Shown one piece after another: positions 59,221 to 64,000 of a stretch of DNA of 64,000 nt (the stretch's first letter is position 1; each line of letters starts with the position of its first letter). The stretch comes from Halalkalibacter oceani (GTDB lineage: Bacteria; Bacillota; Bacilli; Bacillales; Bacillaceae_D): assembly GCF_040544555.1 (NCBI RefSeq), contig NZ_JBEPKD010000001.1, forward strand, positions 124,001 through 188,000. Reading direction: 5' to 3'. A program made the translations under genes and the position numbers. The notes beneath the pieces are model-generated. The model saw nothing but the letters and a program-made list of their open reading frames with translations. It ran no database searches and was not told where the DNA came from.

Positions 59221-60894
59221 ATGAAACAAGTAGATACAGAAAAAGTAGTTCGCTATCGAGGCACAGAATTGCAAACGAAAGGGTGGCTTCAAGAAGCCGC
59301 ATTGCGGATGCTAATGAACAACTTGGATCCAGAGGTGGCTGAACAGCCTGAGGAGCTTGTTGTTTATGGAGGAATTGGAAAAGCAGCGCGTAATTGGGAT
59401 TGCTTTGATGCGATAGTAAAGTCGTTGAAAGAGCTGGAAAATGATGAAACATTGCTCGTCCAATCGGGTAAGCCGGTCGCAATTTTTAAATCACATCAGG
59501 ATGCGCCGCGTGTCCTGATTGCCAATTCAAATATCGTTCCGGCTTATGCAAATTGGGAAACCTTCCATGAGCTTGATAAAAAGGGATTGATGATGTACGG
59601 ACAAATGACGGCGGGAAGCTGGATTTATATCGGTTCACAAGGGATTGTTCAAGGCACGTACGAAACATTTGCCGAAGTTGCAAAGCAGCATTTTTCAGGG
59701 ACGTTAAAGCATACAATTACCGTCACGGCAGGACTGGGGGGAATGGGTGGCGCCCAGCCGCTTGCTGTCAAGATGAATGGAGGGGTGTGTATCGCAATTG
59801 ACGTCGATGTCAGTCGCGTCGATCGGCGAATTGAGACCCGCTATACTGATGTTAAAACGGAGTCGCTCGACGAGGCGATCCGAATGGCACTTGAGGCCAA
59901 GCAGGAAGGGAAAGCTTTATCGATCGGATTAATTGGAAACGCGGCGGACATCTTACCGAATATGTTGGACAGAGAGTTTATCCCGGATATTTTAACCGAT
60001 CAAACTTCAGCCCATGATCCGTTAAATGGCTATGTCCCTGCAAAGATGTCATTGGAGGAAGCCGCACGATTCCGTCAATTTGATCCAAAAGAGTATGTTA
60101 GACGTTCGAAAGCTTCCATGGCTAAGCATGTGCAAGCAATGCTTGAAATGATGGAAAAAGGCTCGATTACTTTTGATTATGGAAACAATATCCGGCAAGT
60201 GGCGAAGGATGAAGGAGTAGAAAATGCTTTTGATTTTCCAGGTTTTGTGCCGGCTTATATCCGTCCGCAATTTTGTGAAGGAAAAGGGCCGTTCAGATGG
60301 GTCGCCCTTTCAGGAGACCCGGAGGATATTTATAAACTTGATGAGGTAATCTTACGGGAATTTAGTGACAATGACCATCTATGTCATTGGATTCGTATGG
60401 CGAGGGAGAAAATCCAATTCCAAGGATTACCGTCACGCATTTGCTGGTTCGGTTATGGCGAAAGAGCACGATTCGGTAAAATCATCAATCAAATGGTAGC
60501 GAGAGGAGAATTGAAAGCCCCGATCGTCATCGGGCGTGATCACCTGGATTCAGGATCAGTTGCTTCGCCAAACCGTGAGACGGAATCAATGAAAGATGGC
60601 TCAGACGTGGTCGCAGACTGGCCTATTTTAAATGCGATGATTAACGCGGTCGGTGGTGCGACATGGGTATCGTTGCATCACGGCGGTGGTGTCGGGATGG
60701 GTTATTCGCTGCATGCGGGCGTCGTCATTGTCGCGGATGGAACGAAGGAGGCTGAAAGGCGGATTGAGCGTGTGCTGACAACCGATCCGGGAATGGGAAT
60801 TGTCCGCCATGCAGACGCCGGCTATGAATTAGCGAAGAAAACGGCACGTGAAAAAGGGGTAAACATTCCAATGTTGGAAATGGAGTCGAAATAA
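59221..60894 (+). CDS. hutU: Urocanate hydratase
   Basis: The 557-residue urocanase binds NAD+ tightly. Family motifs are GGIGKAARNWDCFDAIV, NSNIVPAYANWE, MYGQMTAGSWIYIGSQGIVQG, TAGLGGMGGAQPLA (NAD-binding) and CWFGYGERARFG. It hydrates urocanate to imidazolonepropionate. ATG 59221 follows GAGGAGGAG; a TTG at 59215 is an alternative. It is the third gene of the hut cluster, 41 nt after hutH. Confidence 0.97.
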   Translation: MKQVDTEKVVRYRGTELQTKGWLQEAALRMLMNNLDPEVAEQPEELVVYGGIGKAARNWDCFDAIVKSLKELENDETLLVQSGKPVAIFKSHQDAPRVLIANSNIVPAYANWETFHELDKKGLMMYGQMTAGSWIYIGSQGIVQGTYETFAEVAKQHFSGTLKHTITVTAGLGGMGGAQPLAVKMNGGVCIAIDVDVSRVDRRIETRYTDVKTESLDEAIRMALEAKQEGKALSIGLIGNAADILPNMLDREFIPDILTDQTSAHDPLNGYVPAKMSLEEAARFRQFDPKEYVRRSKASMAKHVQAMLEMMEKGSITFDYGNNIRQVAKDEGVENAFDFPGFVPAYIRPQFCEGKGPFRWVALSGDPEDIYKLDEVILREFSDNDHLCHWIRMAREKIQFQGLPSRICWFGYGERARFGKIINQMVARGELKAPIVIGRDHLDSGSVASPNRETESMKDGSDVVADWPILNAMINAVGGATWVSLHHGGGVGMGYSLHAGVVIVADGTKEAERRIERVLTTDPGMGIVRHADAGYELAKKTAREKGVNIPMLEMESK

Positions 60895-60895
60895 A

Positions 60896-62155
60896 ATGGG
60901 AAAACCGGTTTGGATTAAAAACATTCAACAGCTTGCAACTTTGGCCTCAGAGGTGAACGGGCCACGCTCTAAAACAGCGATGTCAGAGCTTGGCCTTATT
61001 GAGAATGGGAGCCTATGGTTGGAGGATGGCGTCATTCAGGCGGTAGGCACGACTTCTGAGCTTGAACGGCAATTCTCAACCAGAATCGCTGAAGCTGAAA
61101 TTGTTAACGCGGCCGGTCATTTGGTTACTCCTGGACTGGTTGATCCCCATACACATGTAGCCTACGGAGGGAGCCGTGAAAAGGAATTTGAGATGCGGCT
61201 TAAAGGAATTTCCTACATGGAAATCATGAATGCTGGCGGAGGAATTCATGCGACAGCACGCATGACGCGTGAGGCTTCGGAGGAAGAATTAGTTAGCGAG
61301 ACAGCGAAGCGACTCGACTCCTTCTTAAAGCACGGTGTGACAACCGTGGAAGGAAAGAGCGGCTACGGGATGACGATCGAAACAGAGCTGAAGCAGTTGC
61401 GTGTGATGAAACAGCTGCAAAGCATTCATCCTGTGGACATCGTGCCGACATTCATGGGGGCTCATGCCGTTCCACCTGAGTTCAAGGGCAATGAAGACCG
61501 ATTTATTGATCATTTGGTTGAAGAGATGCTTCCAGCCGTCGTGGCAGAGCAGCTCGCTGAGTTCAATGATGTCTTTTGCGAAAAAGATGTTTTTACACCG
61601 CACCAGTCAGAGCGGATTTTGGAAGCGGGGAAAAAGTACGGGCTTCTTCCGAAAATCCATGCTGATGAAATTGTCCCATACGGCGGAGCAGAATTGGCTG
61701 CCAAAGTTGGAGCGATTTCAGCAGAGCATTTGCTTAAGGCATCAGATGAAGGGATTAGCTCAATGGCCGAGGCGGGAACGATTGCCTGTCTGCTTCCGGC
61801 AACGGCCCTCTATTTGCGCGAGCAGGCAGCCAACGGGCGGAAAATGATTGATATGGGGGTTGCTGTCGCCATTTCAACCGACTGCAACCCAGGTTCTTCA
61901 CCAACGACATCCATGCCACTTGTTATGAACCTGGCTTGCATTACGATGCGACTCACTCCAGCAGAAGCGTTGACCGCGGCTACATATAATGCGGCCTGTG
62001 CACTAAAGCGCCAGAATCAAATCGGATCCCTTGAAGCAGGTAAGCAGGCGGATGTCGTGTTATGGAATGTGAAGAATTATCAGGAATTGCAATACTTATT
62101 TGGAGTCAACCATGTGAAAACCGTTTGGAAGAACGGCGTAAAGGTGGTGGGATAA
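60896..62155 (+). CDS. hutI: Imidazolonepropionase
   Basis: A 419-residue amidohydrolase. Metal ligands are in LVDPHTHVAYGGSREKEFEMR, with FMGAHAVPPEF, HADEIVPYGGAELAA and the aspartate in STDCNPGSSPTTSMPLVMNL. It opens the imidazolone ring to N-formimino-L-glutamate. The start is 1 nt past the hutU stop, so the two are coupled. Length and motifs are standard. Confidence 0.97.
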   Translation: MGKPVWIKNIQQLATLASEVNGPRSKTAMSELGLIENGSLWLEDGVIQAVGTTSELERQFSTRIAEAEIVNAAGHLVTPGLVDPHTHVAYGGSREKEFEMRLKGISYMEIMNAGGGIHATARMTREASEEELVSETAKRLDSFLKHGVTTVEGKSGYGMTIETELKQLRVMKQLQSIHPVDIVPTFMGAHAVPPEFKGNEDRFIDHLVEEMLPAVVAEQLAEFNDVFCEKDVFTPHQSERILEAGKKYGLLPKIHADEIVPYGGAELAAKVGAISAEHLLKASDEGISSMAEAGTIACLLPATALYLREQAANGRKMIDMGVAVAISTDCNPGSSPTTSMPLVMNLACITMRLTPAEALTAATYNAACALKRQNQIGSLEAGKQADVVLWNVKNYQELQYLFGVNHVKTVWKNGVKVVG

Positions 62156-62157
62156 GT

Positions 62158-63135
62158 ATGAATGGGAATTGGTTTCAACCTCCTGAATGGATATGGAATG
62201 TCAAAACTTCTAATCCGACGCATGTTCACCAGTGGATCAGACCGCTCGATGAAAACGAAGAAAATCCAGATCTTATTTTGTTTGGAGCGCCTATATCTCG
62301 CTCATCAATCAGTGTATCGGGTGCGTCATTATACCCGGCAGAGTTTCGTCGGATGTGGAAAGGCTTTGCGACGTACAATTTAGACGAGAATATCGATTTA
62401 CGTCATGCCAATGTCGTTGACGCTGGAGATGTTAAGATGCACACCACTGATATTAAGCTATCTCATCGCCGCATTGAAGAATCAGCTGCTTTTTTGGCTG
62501 CACGTTACCCCGGAACGGTTACGTCAATGATTGGCGGTGACCATTCAACAACGGCATGCGCAGTAAGAGGGATTAAAACAGCTTATCGAGATGAGACAAT
62601 CGGAATCCTTCAGCTTGATACTCATCTTGATGTAAGAGATCCAGCTGAGTTGGGACCGGCAAACGGCACACCGATCCGGCAATTAGTAGATGGATTAACA
62701 ATCAAAGGAGAACACATCGTTAATATTGGTCTTCATGGCTATTTCAACGCCAAACCGCTGATAACCTACGCAAGGGAGCATGGGATTGGTATTGTGACCT
62801 TGAAAGAAGCGCGCAAACAAGGATTTGTTTATACTGTAAAGCACGCTCTGCACCAATTAGCGCAAAACGTGGATCGAATATACGTTACTGTCGATATGGA
62901 TGTGCTCGACATCTCGACCGCTCCGGGAGTACCGGCTTCTACACCGGGGGGCTTGTCCACTGAAGAACTGTTCGATTCTTTATTAGAAATTGGCCAACAT
63001 CCGGCTGTTCGTCATATTGATTTTGTCTGTTTAGATCCGACAAAGGATTCTGCTGTAGCGCAAACAGTGAAAATCGGTGTTTACGCATGGCTGCAATTTG
63101 TAACAGGAAAAATGATGGAATCACCACGAATTTAA
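62158..63135 (+). CDS. hutG: Formimidoylglutamase (arginase/ureohydrolase family)
   Basis: A 325-residue ureohydrolase with the manganese motifs GGDHSTTACA, QLDTHLDVRD and TVDMDVLDISTAPGVPA. It cleaves N-formimino-L-glutamate to glutamate and formamide, the last step of the B. subtilis-type hut pathway. ATG 62158 overlaps the end of hutI by a few bases' distance (2-nt gap); a longer frame from 62062 lies inside hutI and is not used. A terminator follows at 63258. Confidence 0.95.
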   Translation: MNGNWFQPPEWIWNVKTSNPTHVHQWIRPLDENEENPDLILFGAPISRSSISVSGASLYPAEFRRMWKGFATYNLDENIDLRHANVVDAGDVKMHTTDIKLSHRRIEESAAFLAARYPGTVTSMIGGDHSTTACAVRGIKTAYRDETIGILQLDTHLDVRDPAELGPANGTPIRQLVDGLTIKGEHIVNIGLHGYFNAKPLITYAREHGIGIVTLKEARKQGFVYTVKHALHQLAQNVDRIYVTVDMDVLDISTAPGVPASTPGGLSTEELFDSLLEIGQHPAVRHIDFVCLDPTKDSAVAQTVKIGVYAWLQFVTGKMMESPRI

Positions 63136-63257
63136 GCGGGAGTTTCAAACTAGCATTGTGAGCTCTGATATAATCAATGCGTCCTTGATCCTTGACAGAG
63201 ACAGGAGGCAATTATTTCTAGTAGACTTCTACTTTCTGTTCAGACCATAGACAAAAC

Positions 63258-63288
63258 GCCTTTGAGAGATGATTCTCAAAGGCCCTTT
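63258..63288 (+). terminator. Terminator of the hut cluster
   Basis: GCCTTTGAGA (63258-63267) and TCTCAAAGGC (63274-63283), then CCTTTT. Confidence 0.8.
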
Positions 63289-63504
63289 TACGTTTGGTGC
63301 CACTGGAGGCTGTGTGCTTCTCCAGTGGAAGTTGGCTAATTTTTTTAGGTACATGGCAGCAAAAACACCCTCGTCTGCATCGAATTTTTTTCCAACCCTC
63401 CATGCTCTTGTTTCAATTCAGCAAAGACACATTGAATCGTTGCTTTCCTCTTTCATAGATCTCTCTCTTTATGGTCAAGCAACCTCCCTTTTTCCCCCTA
63501 AAAA

Positions 63505-63640
63505 AGCGGACGGGATGGGAGGGCCGACTCCTGCAGGAGGAGAGGGCAGGTTGAAATCCACCGGCGTGCCGGTTAGTTCAACGCCCTCCTGCGGAAAGCG
63601 TGCCCCCATCCCGGGAGCGGGTTCGAAGCTCTGATCGTGA
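63505..63640. repeat. Structured GC-rich Bacillaceae-type repeat
   Basis: CGGGATGGG (63511-63519) pairs with CCCATCCCG (63605-63613). Inside are GACTCCTGCAGGAGG and CCTCCTGCGGAAAGCG, the hallmark blocks of a non-coding repeat that I know from many Bacillaceae genomes. Further inner stems (CCGGCGTGCCGG) suggest a folded RNA or DNA element. The open frames that cross it are best taken as chance. Confidence 0.6.
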
Positions 63641-64000
63641 CAAATCCTTCTACCCAAAAAGCCTGTCGACAGATTGGCAGCACTGCATTTTTCTTTTTTC
63701 ATTAAGGCGCTTTTTGTGCCTTCCTACAAAATGGCAGATTGATGATGGTTGGTGCCTTTCCTTGGATGATTTTGGGGGGCGGTGAGGGAAAATGATAAAA
63801 GATTGTTATATTATCTAACAATAGTAATTTTGTATAGGGGTATGTGTGTTATGGTGAAAAAATTGCTTGTTTTTTGAGCGGGAGAAGTTGTTTGATACTA
63901 CAGAATGATCGTGGTGTTTCTGTCTATTCAGACATATAACGGAGGGGGCGAATATATTAAACTACATGTAAGAAATCCTTGAAACATTTTATTGAAAAAC
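63641..64000 (+). other. Non-coding right edge
   Basis: No gene is seen. A GGAGGGGG at about 63943 may be the ribosome binding site of a gene beyond the window, but the next codons stop at once. Confidence 0.4.

Noticed and set aside
63269..63702. Protein-coding frames on both strands near the right edge
   Set aside because: They cross a folded GC-rich repeat, have no ribosome binding site and resemble no protein.

Overview
The window looks like chromosome of an endospore-forming, low-to-moderate GC Bacillaceae bacterium. Evidence: genes for the spore proteins SspN and Tlp beside yneP/yneQ/yneR homologues (as in Bacillus subtilis), a SleL/YaaH-type cortex-lytic enzyme, YppG, a CotP/CotM-like Hsp20, a SpoVK-like AAA protein, strong AGGAGG ribosome binding sites, SigA-type promoters and a preQ1-I riboswitch. 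The species cannot be named from the sequence alone.

Layout. 1-12,500: housekeeping and sporulation genes (DUF421, an FbpB-like small protein, sspN, VanZ, TVP38/TMEM64, LysM-GH18, CopD-like, double AAA protein, yneP, tlp, yneQ, nadE, a PHP phosphoesterase, an RNase H-like protein). 12,500-28,650: metA, an HD-GYP protein followed by a degenerate EAL protein (c-di-GMP), yppG-hsp20, a dipeptidase followed by a HesB/IscA-like gene whose reading frame crosses an in-frame TGA and reads as a selenoprotein, a SurA_N lipoprotein, an AT-rich methyltransferase with an attenuator-like leader, cheV, yneR, a nucleoside hydrolase, msrA, an esterase, a CatE-like VOC protein and small membrane proteins. 28,700-37,000: M29 aminopeptidase, the preQ1-controlled queCDEF operon, small membrane-peptide genes, thioesterase, DinB and a ZosA-type metal P-type ATPase.

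37,100-53,000 is an accessory region. Five short CRISPR arrays, all with 32-33 nt I-C-like repeats, are scattered over about 15 kb. Each is preceded at about 122-135 nt by the same leader palindrome (GGTGCGAACC ... GGTTCGCACC). They surround a sugar-acid catabolic cluster (SDR, IclR, SDR, Zn-alcohol dehydrogenase, FAH), a Fic gene wedged between two arrays, and a compact type III CRISPR operon: a PD-(D/E)XK (DUF6602-like) nuclease, a Cas10 without HD domain, and Csm3-, Csm4- and Csm5-like subunits, with a separate Cas6. There is no Csm2, no CARF effector, no Cas1/Cas2 and no type I-C gene in the window. This is the best candidate here for an undescribed or atypical system.

53,000-64,000: a class A beta-lactamase with a BlaI-like operator inside its promoter, an AraC-type regulator with a degenerate receiver domain, and a histidine-utilisation cluster (BCCT transporter, hutH, hutU, hutI, hutG). 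The HutH homologue lacks exactly the Ala-Ser-Gly triad that forms the MIO cofactor in all standard histidine ammonia-lyases. The window ends in a non-coding stretch with a structured Bacillaceae-type repeat.
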